Shown: positions 35,955-44,907 of the stretch, piece after piece
Layout: each line of letters starts with the position of its first letter
Numbering within the stretch: the first letter of the stretch is position 1
NCBI GenBank assembly: GCA_964006375.1
Contig: OZ023269.1
Coordinates: forward strand, 126,899,723 to 126,963,722
Length of the DNA stretch: 64,000 nt
From: Tillus elongatus
Lineage: Eukaryota > Arthropoda > Insecta > Coleoptera > Cleridae
Direction of reading: 5' to 3'
Notes under the pieces: model-generated
The model's input: only the letters and a program-made list of their open reading frames with translations
What the model was told of the DNA's origin: nothing
Database searches by the model: none
Made by a program: the position numbers and the translations under genes

Positions 35955-37204
35955 CTCAGCTGTGCAGCCTGTTTAGCTTTTTGTGTTATGTTAGTCTCTT
36001 TGTTTTTAGTTAATTGATTATTGACTTTTAACTTGTATTGGCTCCTTCGGAGTGTTATAATCGTAGGACTTAGTCTTGTTTTAAAATGTAAAAAATGATG
36101 TTTTCATTTTCTGACTTTTTGTCAGCTCAATTAGTGTGGCGTTTCAGGTTAGATTTTTAATGTTTGACAATAGCTTTTGTGGACCTTTGCGCTTTCGGTA
36201 GCTACTAGATGTTTTGTTAGCTTGTGTAATGCTCGCATGTTAAACCTACCCCAAACATCTTTTTATCTCCTACATTTTTAAATGGTTAAGATAACCCAAA
36301 CACGTATGCTTGTTTAAAAAATAAAAAACATTCTCTTGCAGAAAAAGCGTGTAATTCTTTCTTTAATCATGTCAAACCTAAACGTATTGACGTTTAGAAA
36401 TTATGTAACGATAATTAAGAGATAATAGCAATTAGGCTATAACTCGCATTATACAAAAAATTCGGTTCCTTTAGTAGAAGAATTTTTCTCACAATTTTTG
36501 ATCATGTATTTCTGTCAGTTTAGATTACTCAAAATAAAAAATATGATGACTTAAGGACATCGATGAGATTTCGCTTCCGACTCAATACTGATTTCAGTTT
36601 TGAAACAGCTTATTGAGATAATATGTTATAAGAAAAAGAAAGCATGCAGTTCCATTTAAAAATCCGTACAGGAACGTTTTATTTAAGAAATATCTTTTGC
36701 TTCGTGACGGTCTTACTGCCATCAAATCGCTTTACTGGTCTCTGCGGGGATTTAGCCTATCTAAAAGCCCATCCCCCATCCCTGGCACTATCTATTACAC
36801 ATTTTATCTGGATTTTCTTTCAACATTTGTTACAGTCAGTTGCGATTTTTGCTTTTATTATCGTTGTGGCGTTTACACGACTCACAAGATTACCGGAAAC
36901 CAGTACATTTCTTAATTTAGAGCGTTGCTGTTGGAATTGTGGTGGAGTTTTGAGGTATGTTACGTGAGGTAATTCAGATTGAAGTGCTGAAACGTTCTAG
37001 AATTTATTATTTAGAGAATGAGCTCTTACAACAGCTTTCCTCGTTTGTGTTTCCTGATTTGTTTCGGTTAATTTTTAACTCGGTGTAAACGTTTTTTAAA
37101 TACGTATTTACAGCTGTTTAGTGACATATATGTGTTAGTAATTACCTATCAACTGTGAATTTCCAACTACTCTTCTAGAAACTATGTTGTGGTAAAAAAA
37201 ATTT
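35955..37204. other. No recognised gene
   Basis: A 107-codon + frame (36644-36967) overlaps a 72-codon one. It is hydrophobic, has no known motif and has no splice context. I do not call it. Confidence 0.4.
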
Positions 37205-37350
37205 AAGAAATTTGTGTTTTTAGTGAATTTTTATTAAAAAAATTCACCAATAGAGAGGTATCGATGGTGAGACTTTGCAAAAATTCTTTCAAATGAGTGC
37301 GAACTAGGACCCCTAGAACCCATATCCGGGGTCAGTTTCAATTTTTATAT

Positions 37351-37408
<58 letters not shown>

Positions 37409-37850
37409 AACCGCTAACTCAAAAAATAATTAACCGATTTCGATGAAACTTGGCAAGTGCCTTTCTTTTATTAATGGCTTGGAAGAGTTCGTTAGTCAGA
37501 AAAATCGGACGGGGTTTTCCGGGAAAATTTTGAGTTTCCTTTCGAAAAAAAAATTTTCTCCGAAAGTAACAAAGCTGTTTTATTGAAATTTAGTATATAT
37601 GTTGCCTTGTGAGAGATCTTACTACGTACCAAAATTCAACTTTTTAAGTTTATAAAAAATTGAGTTATTCAAATTTTAAATTTTATTTCGAACATTTTTT
37701 TTCTCCGAAAATTACTAAGTTATTTTAATAAAATTTGGTAGATATCTTGCGTTAGGAGAGACCTTACTACACACCAAAATTAAACTAAAAAAAGTTTATA
37801 GAAAATTGAGTTATTCAAATTTCAAGCATTTATATTAAACATGAAGTTTT
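37205..37850 (+). repeat. Family A repeat with (TA)n core
   Basis: Starts tagtgaatttttattaaaaa and aattcaccaatagagaggta. The arm gcgaactaggacccctagaa follows, then (TA)n 37353-37406, then aactcaaaaaataattaacc and gatttcgatgaaacttggca. Two internal direct repeats of tctccgaaa plus aaatttggtagatat follow. The end motif is missing. Confidence 0.8.
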
Positions 37851-38364
37851 TACCACAGAAATCGTAGAAACGACGAAACGATTTTCACGCCTCTAGTATC
37901 AGGATCACATGAGAGGATAGGCAGTGGCAGTGTTTAAGTTTTTTTTTTAGTATAGTGTAATGCATGTGGCGTCTGGCGATCGCTTCAGGTCGGTATTGGT
38001 ATTGGCACATGAATAAGATCTAATATCGCTTGCGTCCAAAAGAAAAATCATGGACGTTATGCGATTACGTGCCTAATGGACAGTCAGTTTTGATCAACAA
38101 TACACATCCCTTCCTTTTAAGTTAAAGGCAAGAATTTTAGGCTGTTATTGTATTCTAATTTTAAGAATTTAAATAATGAAGGGTAATATTTATATAATTA
38201 TATAGTGATAAAACAAATTATTAGGATATTCACTCTATATAATTATAATATGAACCGTTTCGTTAAATGTGGCTTATTCAGAAACAAAAGCAAAATGCAT
38301 GTAGTAATTAACTACAGATGCAAATATTCATTTGTTTTATTATTTACGTTCGAATTGCATTTAC
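37851..38364. other. No feature recognised
   Basis: AT-rich DNA between two family A copies. Confidence 0.45.
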
Positions 38365-38505
38365 ATCAGAGATTATTAGTGAATTTTTATTTTAAAAAAA
38401 TTCACTAATAGAGAGGTATCGATGAGACTTTGCAAAAATTTTTTCAAATGAGCGCGAACTAGGACCCCTAGAACCCATATCCGGGGTGAGTGGCAATTTT
38501 TATAT

Positions 38506-38581
<76 letters not shown>

Positions 38582-39030
38582 CTTAAAAAATAATTAACCG
38601 ATTTCAATGAAACTCGGCAAGTGCCTTTTATTAATGGATTGGATGAGTTCGTTAGCCAGGAAAATCAGACGGGGTTTTCCGGGAAAATTTTGAGTTTTCT
38701 TTCAAAAAAAATTTGTCTCCGAAAATAACAAAGCTTTTTAATGTAATTTACTAGATATGTTGCCTTGGAGGAGACCTTACTAAGTACCAAAATTCAACTT
38801 TCTAAGTATATCTAAAATGGAGTTATTCAAATTTTAAATTTTCTTTCGAAAAAATTTTTTTTCTCCAAAAATTACAAAGTTGTTTTAATGAAATTTGGTG
38901 AATATCTTGCCCTCTAAAAGACCTTACTACATACCAAAATTAAACTTTCTAAGTTTATAGAAAATTGAGTTATTCAAATTTGAAGCATTTAATAAAAATT
39001 CACTACCATAACGCACTTGCTGCGTCCAGA
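38365..39030 (+). repeat. Family A repeat, most complete copy
   Basis: It runs from ttagtgaatttttattttaa to aataaaaattcactaccata and acgcacttgctgcgtccaga, about 665 bp. The (TA)n core is 38509-38580. Its ends are inverted (gtgaatttttatt and aataaaaattcac), and the interior has two direct repeats around tctccaaaaattacaaag. There is no coding capacity. The architecture (short inverted ends, central microsatellite) is reminiscent of non-autonomous Helentron/INE-type elements, but that is only an analogy. Confidence 0.8.
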
Positions 39031-39124
39031 GTTTTTTACATTATTTAAGACATGTAGCTAACTATTTGCCAAATCGATTTCATTGGGGAAAAAGACTAAA
39101 ACGCTACTAAAAACGTAGCTGAGT

Positions 39125-39425
39125 AAGACAATTTTGGAGGCAGTAAGTGTATTATGGTAGCGAATTTTTATTAAATGTTTGAAATTTGAATAACTCAATT
39201 TGCGATAGACCTAGAAATTTAAATTTTGGTATGTCTTTAGCGGGGCAACAGACCCACCAACTTTTATCAAAATAGCTTTGTTATTTTTTGAAATATTTTT
39301 TTTTTATAAAAACCTTTCGTTTTTTAGAAAAGCTGTTCCGATTGCATTTGCTAACGAACTCGTCGAGTTTTGCAAAGTCTGACGATCGATATCTATCAAT
39401 TCTAAATAAAAATTCGCTGAAAGAA
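39125..39425 (-). repeat. Family A repeat lacking the TA core
   Basis: Reverse orientation to the previous copy: end motif at 39135 (ggcagtaagtgtattatggt), the aactcaatttgcgatagacc arm, then gctaacgaactcgtcgag fused directly to ttttgcaaagtctgacgatc and the opposite end aataaaaattcgctg. The (TA)n core and its flanks are deleted. Confidence 0.7.
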
Positions 39426-39837
39426 ACCGCATTGAAATATAATTGGCGATTCTCCATGTATAAGTAAATTTGTGAGCAGACTGCCGGATATGTTACATCT
39501 GATACTACTTACGGATCAGACAAACAAGAAAAATGGATTAAGCGAGACACATAACAAATGAACCATGTTGAATTTAATTAAGCTATTCTATTTCAAAAAC
39601 ATAACTGGAAACCCACATTTTTATTATATCTTTAAAACTGCTGTTTAGAAAAAATGTTAATAGAAAATTTTTAGGCTTTTTAAATTTGAAAGTTGCATTT
39701 TTCGAAATAAGCAAAATACAAAATTCCCTATTTTCTCTAAATCAAGCGAATCATATCTTAGTTCTACCTCCCTGCACAATTTCAAGGCAGGAAAACAACT
39801 TTACCCTCCCAAGTTTTCCCAAAAAAAAAAAGAATAC
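39426..39837. other. No feature recognised
   Basis: AT-rich flank of the FB-3 palindrome. The 68-codon frame at 39686 runs into the palindrome and is not a gene. Confidence 0.45.
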
Positions 39838-40198
39838 TACATACAGACTTGGATACTACTTATCTGGCTTCACTGTTCGTTTTCGTTGGTGAAGGACGTA
39901 GCCAGCGCGTAAGCTAACTGGAGCAAGTGGCCCTTACGAATTCTGGATGTTCTTCAACGTTTCTGTGACTATAGTTTCGCTGCGTGACAGCATTCTCAGA
40001 CAGATTAAAATTGAATTAGTACGAAATCATGACAAATACAATATACTATAGTCACAGAAACGTTGAAGAACATCTTAGAACATCCAGAATTCGTAAGGGC
40101 CACTTGCTCCAGTTAGCTTACGCGCTGGCTACGTCCTTCACCTACAAAAACGAAAACCAACAGTGGAGCCAGAGAAGTAGTCTCCAAGTCTGTATGTA
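39838..40198. repeat. Palindromic foldback element FB-3
   Basis: Arms of about 150 bp: left 39838-39990 and right 40045-40198. The termini tacatacagacttgga and tccaagtctgtatgta are perfectly inverted. The arms contain ggctacgtccttcacc and gggccacttgctccagttag. The unpaired centre is about 50 bp. A solo arm is at 2290-2476, and a smaller relative is at 50645-50770. It resembles a foldback/MITE. I could not define a TSD. Confidence 0.8.
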
Positions 40199-40735
40199 AT
40201 ATGAACAAGTTTCACCAAGTAAGGGCAACAACAATCAATGAAAAAAAAAGAATGATATTAAATTTTTTTGTTAATTTTCAAAATTTCACATACTAATGCT
40301 CAGTTTTACAAAGCTCGATTAAATATTTAACGACCGGTTAGTAATCAAATCCTAATACAACCAATCACAGCTATAAAATATCTGGTTGTTATGGCAAAAA
40401 TCTGATTCATAGTCTGTGATTGGTCGTCTTAAATATTGAATTAATTTTCAAAAGTATTTCTCCTGGAAATCACCTTGTACCAAAAACGCAAAAATTGTGC
40501 ACAAATGTACATTTTTTTAATAAAGTGGTTCATGAAAAGCAAAGCTTATGTGTCTTTGATATTATTGAAGAGCAACTAAAAAGGAAGAAAGTTAAAAAAT
40601 AATAATCTTTCACTGATTCTCTCCGCGTATAATAAAAAAATTAGTTATTACTTCTCTAGTTTATTTAGATAAAACTCAATAATTATTCATTAATAATTGA
40701 TGTGACGCACGGACAGTACTTATCTACATAAATAA
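40199..40735. other. No feature recognised
   Basis: AT-rich; the 60-codon frame at 40420 is not recognised. Confidence 0.45.
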
Positions 40736-41072
40736 AAATTTCGGGACACAGCAAGTGCGTTATGGTAGCTAACTTCCATTAAATGCTTCAAATTTGCAAC
40801 TCAATTTTCTATGGACCTAGAAAGTTCAGTTTTGGTATGTCGTAAGGTATCTACGAGGGCAACATAACAACCAAATTTCATCAAAATAACTTTGTTATCT
40901 TTTGAAATACAAATTTTTTTTCTCGGAAAAAATTTTTTTTCTGAATAACTGATCCGATAGGGCTGGCTAACGAACTCATCCAAGCCATTAACAAAAGAAG
41001 GATTTTTGCCGAGTTTCATTAAAATGGGTTAATAACTTTTTGAGTTGAGTGTGTGGACACACACACACACAC

Positions 41073-41148
<76 letters not shown>

Positions 41149-41149
41149 A

Positions 41150-41701
41150 ACTCCCAAGGATACGATTCCAAGCGAATCCCACGGAGTTTACGAAATTCCT
41201 TGTTCCGACTGTTTTCGAACTTACGTAGGACAAACAAATAGACGCATCCACAATAGAATATATGAACACACCCTCGCAGTTAGAAAATCCGACCCCTCAT
41301 CGGCGCTGGCCATGCATCATATTCATACAGGACACAAAATAGACTTCGATAATGCCAAAACAATAGCACCGGTTTACAATTTCAAAACGAGAATTATCCG
41401 CGAAGCAATCGAGATTGAAAAACGTCCCAATTGTTTAAATAAGAGAGATGATGGTCTTCGCCTTCCGACTACTTGGAAACCTATTATATCTTCTTTACAA
41501 ACACACATAAAGAAAATGAATTCCAGAGACAATTTTATTGCATCATTATCTGCCTCAACAAATGCCGGTTACCCTCTTAATCCTCCTCCAAATACCGTGA
41601 CCAAAGCCCCCCACTTAATTGACGGTGACCCCACTACTTTCACTGATAACGAAGCAGGTAGACGGAACGACATATATAAGACAAGACTTGCAACGAACTG
41701 C
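41150..41701 (+). pseudogene. Penelope-like element GIY-YIG endonuclease domain
   Basis: One frame, open from about 41156, reads KDTIPSESHGVYEIPCSDC (GVY at 41183-41191) and FRTYVGQTNRRIHNRIYEHT (YVG at 41222-41230). It continues HHIHTGHKIDFDNAKTIA, IIREAIEIEKRPNCLNKRDD and LRLPTTWKPI, the standard C-terminal part of arthropod PLE proteins. The upstream RT is absent, because the element abuts the (TA)n at 41143. The frame is intact up to a LINE insertion at 41702. PLE sequence resumes in the same frame at 42216 and stays open to a stop near 42350. GIY-YIG nicks target DNA for reverse transcription. Confidence 0.9.
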
Positions 41702-42135
41702 ATCCAGAACAACATTCTGAGAATGGTAACCGGAGCGCCATGGTTTGTCCGAAACAGTCAGATTCACTCTGATCTGCAAATGCCTTCGATACTCGAGTTT
41801 ATAACTCAACTATCCATAACCCAGTTCGCAAAAGCCGCTTCTCACCCAAATGCTCTTCTCCGTAGCGCCACCGACTACGACGAGCAACTTCCACACAAGC
41901 ATAAGCGTCCAAAGCTTATTCTTACCCGCTAAACGCCCCCGCGGCAAAAAACAGAATGGAAACATTCATTCCCTAAAAAGTCATTGTGTGTAATTCTTTC
42001 CGACGGAGGTATGGACTAAGGTCCGGTACTCCCAGGGAGGGGGTTTTAGTGAGTACAGTCTCACAGTACCTCGATATCCCACGGAACCTATGGGGCCGTG
42101 AATGGGGTCTGCATGAGCATTTCCCCCTCCTGCAT

Positions 42136-42208
<73 letters not shown>
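41702..42208 (+). mobile_element. Recent 5'-truncated Jockey-like LINE-H, 72-A tail
   Basis: The TSD gaactgc lies at 41695-41701 and 42209-42215. The insert begins exactly where LINE homology begins: IQNNILRMVTGAPWFVRNSQ, then IHSDLQMPSILEFITQ, the C-terminus of a Jockey-type RT protein, ending at a stop at 41930-41932. A 3' UTR of about 200 bp follows (ggaggtatggactaaggtcc, gggttttagtgagtac), then 72 uninterrupted A (42137-42208). The pure long tail indicates a young insertion. By chance it is in frame with the PLE, giving an open chimeric reading frame. Confidence 0.9.
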
Positions 42209-42214
<6 letters not shown>

Positions 42215-42289
42215 CCAGATCTCTCTGAGGCCTAGGGTTGAACACACTGAGACGTCACAGACGATCATCGGCGAGATTTGGGGAGTAGG

Positions 42290-42540
42290 CAGATTGAGGC
42301 CCCGTAATCGAGCTACAACAACCCAACCCACCTTTGTCCACCACTCTAAGGAGTAGGCAGATTGAGGCCTTAGAGTGTCCTTACATATTTCCTTTACCTA
42401 CCTTTGTCCACCGCTCCAAGGAGTAGGCAGATTGAGGCCTTACATATTTCCTTTACCCACCTTTGTCCACCACTCTAAGGAGTAGGCAGATTGAGGCCTT
42501 AGAGTGTCCTTACATATTTCCTTTACCTCTTGAAAATTCC
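42290..42540 (+). repeat. Short tandem repeat at PLE 3' end, unit 56-77 bp
   Basis: ggagtaggcagattgaggcc recurs at 42282, 42350, 42419 and 42479. It is followed in most copies by (ttagagtgtcc)ttacatatttcctttacc and tacctttgtccaccactcta. The third unit lacks ttagagtgtcc. The first copy still lies inside the PLE frame, so the repeat was built from PLE 3' sequence. Confidence 0.75.
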
Positions 42541-42665
42541 TTTACCTATAAAAATTCAAACGGACCTTGGTTTAGGATTCTAGAGGCCCAAATTCGCGCT
42601 CATTTGAAAAAAATTGCAAAGTCTCACTATCGATACCTCTCTATTAGCGAATTTAAATAAAAATT

Positions 42666-43488
42666 GGCTAATAATAAAAATTTGTTAAAAATTAAATGGT
42701 GTTCGTTGGTAAGTAGATCACTTGAGAACGGCTAGACCGACTTGGTTAATTTTGTTTTAGAAATGTTTGTGTTAGTCCGAGTAGGGTTTTTAGGGTAAGA
42801 AAAATTGGAAAAGTTTCCCGGAAAATCAAAAAACATAGGAAAAACTGCTTTTTTTCCGATTTATTTCGCTGCGTGCGCAAATGTCGTCTGAGTTATTGAA
42901 ATTTGGACAGGACAACGTCTGTCGGGTCAGGTAGTACCTATATAATAAATAAAGTTTACATTACTGAAAATTGAATGAAACAGCTATAAGAAAGGAGAGT
43001 GGCCAGATATTTTGTGCGCATCCAAGTACTGTTTATTTTGAAGCCGCTTTCTAAACTTGACGAGCTGCAGTTCATTTTTTTTTAATATAATTCATTTAAA
43101 AACAAATTCCCGGTCATAAATACTCGTATCAAAGAAAAGTTGAAAACTTTAAATCTTGATAATGTCTTCTAGAATTGTAAAACTAAAACTTGATGGCCAC
43201 CTATAGGTAAATCGCTTGCTTTTTCATTGTGGTCGATTTTTCACTGACAAAACAAATAAAAGCCTTTCTCTTAGAAAACCAAAGATTTATATTTTGTATC
43301 ACAAATCTCTTTAGAACACCTAGTATGCAAAAACGTAACAGGAATCCAAGGGTTAATACATATTCTAACAGGCTTTCTACCCTTGCAGCACCAGAACCCG
43401 AAAAGCTGGGCTTTAATTTAACGTCATCATACATTTCTTATCCAAATGAAATAAACTCTTGTTAAGTAGTGATTTATTTTTGTTTTAG
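42666..43488. other. Putative intron upstream of the host exon
   Basis: AT-rich with no repeat recognised. A 78-codon + frame (43229-43465) ends just before the acceptor and overlaps a 77-codon minus frame; neither shows a motif. Confidence 0.4.
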
Positions 43489-43588
43489 GGTGACGGTGTC
43501 ATGGCCTGGCATGGGAAAATCCGGCCCGGCCTGCTTTTGCTGATTTATTCTTTTGTCGTTATATCGGGGACGACGGCCAAGAATATAG
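43489..43588 (+). CDS. Host gene exon with start codon and signal peptide
   Basis: Acceptor gatttatttttgttttag ends at 43488, and the donor is ATAG|GTGAGT at 43588/43589. The exon is 100 nt: 12 nt of leader, then ATG at 43501 with G at -3 and G at +4 (favourable context). It has 29 codons plus one base, so splice phase is 1 and the next codon starts with G. The peptide is MAWHGKIRP, then the hydrophobic LLLLIYSFVVIS, then GTTAKNI: a basic n-region, h-region and small-residue c-region typical of a secreted or receptor protein. Base composition is clearly richer in G+C than its surroundings. No other exon of the gene is visible, so both flanking introns must be long. I cannot identify the protein. 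An internal exon with a membrane helix is the alternative, since the leader is also open in frame (GDGV). Confidence 0.65.
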
Positions 43589-43698
43589 GTGAGTTTTATT
43601 TTATATAAATATCAACTCTGCTGTTTATTTACTTTAGTTTCATAAATCAAACATTGTTAATACAAACTTTTCAGTCAATATAAATATTGTTTTTATCA

Positions 43699-43816
43699 CT
43701 ATGTGAAAACTCAACAGAATCGATCTTCCTCTGAAGATGTTGACTTTGTCAACGAAACCATCGTAAGGTCTTTGAAATAAGTGTTGTGGTGATTTGGGTT
43801 TTCTCAAAGTGTACTT
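43699..43816 (+). mobile_element. 118-bp PLE-LTR-like element with hammerhead-like core
   Basis: Bounded by the perfect 13-bp direct repeat attgtttttatca (43686-43698 and 43817-43829). It starts ctatgtgaaaact, shared with the tail of the 44.6-kb element. It contains the 41-nt motif at 43728-43768 and ends gtgttgtggtgatttgggtt, then ttctcaaagtgtactt. There is no open frame. It lies in the putative intron just after the host exon. Confidence 0.7.
43728..43768 (+). ncRNA. Hammerhead-like motif, intact copy
   Basis: Stem I CCT (43728-43730) pairs with AGG (43766-43768). CTGAAGA is 43731-43737, followed by one extra T. Stem II is 43739-43744 with 43748-43753, six Watson-Crick pairs and a TTT loop. 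GAAAC is 43754-43758, loop CATC, then GT, so AC/GT forms a short stem III. A at 43765 is the putative cleavage base (GUA). All conserved hammerhead bases are present. The extra base before stem II is the one departure from the standard core. Confidence 0.6.
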
Positions 43817-43829
43817 ATTGTTTTTATCA

Positions 43830-44578
43830 TTAATTTATATCCAAAATCGCGCCAGGTGATATGTGCGCGCTTGCAACTCAGTGAAAAAAAAAGTTAACAA
43901 AAGATCAGTTAATATACCTAATTACCACAAAATTGTGACAAATCTAATGTCTCTAAATGAGCCAATTGTGAAGCAACTTAATTTATGAATGACGACATAT
44001 GACATGTGAGAATCTGCTGAAAATATTTGTGACGAGCCAACTGATAATGGCGAAGACTTAAAGTGAAGTTTAAAATGTTAAGTGATAAGGTGGGTTGAGT
44101 GTAAAATATTAAGTGATACGGTGATCTTGTTGTAAAAGGAACACCAGTTACTAACAGAAGTGTGCACACCACTTGAATACAGGATTGATGAGCAGTCTAT
44201 TTTTGTATCCTCTCTGAACGAAAAGAAAAATATTTGTAAGGTACAACAAGTAAACAATGTACCATCGACATCAATTTTATCTGGTCAAATGCCATCTGGT
44301 GATAAATCCAACAACCTATCGGGAAAACCCCATAACTGATAGCAGCAATAGTGAAGAAAACTCTTAAGAGGTGACAAACCATCTAAAGGTACTAAAACCG
44401 CCAGAACTCCAAATCAGAGGGACTTGGTCCGTGGAACGGCGTCTACGATAGGAGTCCCTCATGGGTCGATATAAGGAACTTTTGAAGCGGTAGCAAGACG
44501 CGCATATCTATGTATAAGCAATGTCAATCCTCATGTGAAGTTAAACACTAGTTTCGAGTCCCGAGTTTATTGTCGAAC
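43830..44578. other. No feature recognised
   Basis: AT-rich presumed intron with short overlapping frames only. Confidence 0.45.
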
Positions 44579-44674
44579 TGCCAATTATAGACTATGTGAA
44601 AACTGGAACCTGTGATGAGCACTAATAAGTACACTTTGAGAACACCCAAATCACCACAACACATATTTCAGAGA

Positions 44675-44715
44675 CCTTACGATCGTTTCGTTGACCAAGT
44701 CAACATCTTCAGAGG
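44675..44715 (-). ncRNA. Hammerhead-like motif, left arm
   Basis: Minus-strand counterpart of 44747-44787, base for base. CTGAAGA occupies 44712-44706, stem II strands 44704-44699 and 44695-44690, and GAAAC 44689-44685. AGG at 44677-44675 pairs with CCT at 44715-44713. The putative cleavage base is A, opposite T at 44678. Confidence 0.6.
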
Positions 44716-44746
44716 AAGAAGAATTCAGAGGAAGAGAATTCTTCTT

Positions 44747-44787
44747 CCTCTGAAGATGTTGACTTGGTCAACGAAACGATCGTAAGG
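44747..44787 (+). ncRNA. Hammerhead-like motif, right arm
   Basis: CCT 44747-44749, CTGAAGA 44750-44756, extra T 44757, stem II 44758-44763 with 44767-44772, GAAAC 44773-44777, self-complementary loop GATC 44778-44781, GT, A 44784, AGG 44785-44787. The 2-bp stem III with a palindromic loop is the form that favours dimeric hammerheads in PLEs and satellite RNAs. Confidence 0.6.
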
Positions 44788-44907
44788 TCTCTGAAATATG
44801 TGTTGTGGTGATTTGGGTGTTCTCAAAGTGTACTTATTGCCAATTATAGATTACAGATCATTTAAACTGGCTTCATTCCTAAACGTCACACAGTCTGAGA
44901 TAGACAT

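Larger units (their letters stand above)
40738..42665 (-). repeat. Family A repeat split by a PLE insertion
   Basis: The half from 40738 (end motif cacagcaagtgcgttatgg) runs to a (CA)n patch at 41056-41072 and (TA)n at 41075-41143. The other half reappears at about 42545-42665 (tataaaaattcaaacgg, then gaggcccaaattcgcgctca, tcgatacctctctattagcg). About 1.4 kb of PLE plus LINE plus minisatellite lies in what was the TA core. Family A is therefore the target and is older than the PLE. Confidence 0.8.
44579..44850. mobile_element. Palindromic PLE-LTR-like element with 13-bp TSD
   Basis: TSD tgccaattataga at 44579-44591 and 44838-44850. Inside are a 33-bp one-sided tail (44592-44624), a left arm 44625-44726, a 9-bp loop and a right arm 44736-44837. 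The arms are 102 nt each and almost perfectly complementary. Each arm carries the 41-nt hammerhead-like motif, so the two are head to head. PLEs are known for inverted LTR copies, one-sided extensions of this size and TSDs of about this length, which is why I favour a non-autonomous PLE. Confidence 0.75.

Noticed and set aside
36644..36967. 107-codon hydrophobic frame
   Set aside because: No homology recognised, no splice or promoter context, and an overlapping frame of similar length. Chance is likely.
41312..41932. A single 206-codon GIY-YIG plus RT-tail fusion gene
   Set aside because: The 7-bp TSD and 72-A tail show a LINE inserted in a PLE. The fusion is accidental.
41986..42228. Frame with a poly-Lys run (and poly-Phe on the other strand)
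   Set aside because: Translation of the LINE poly(A) tail.
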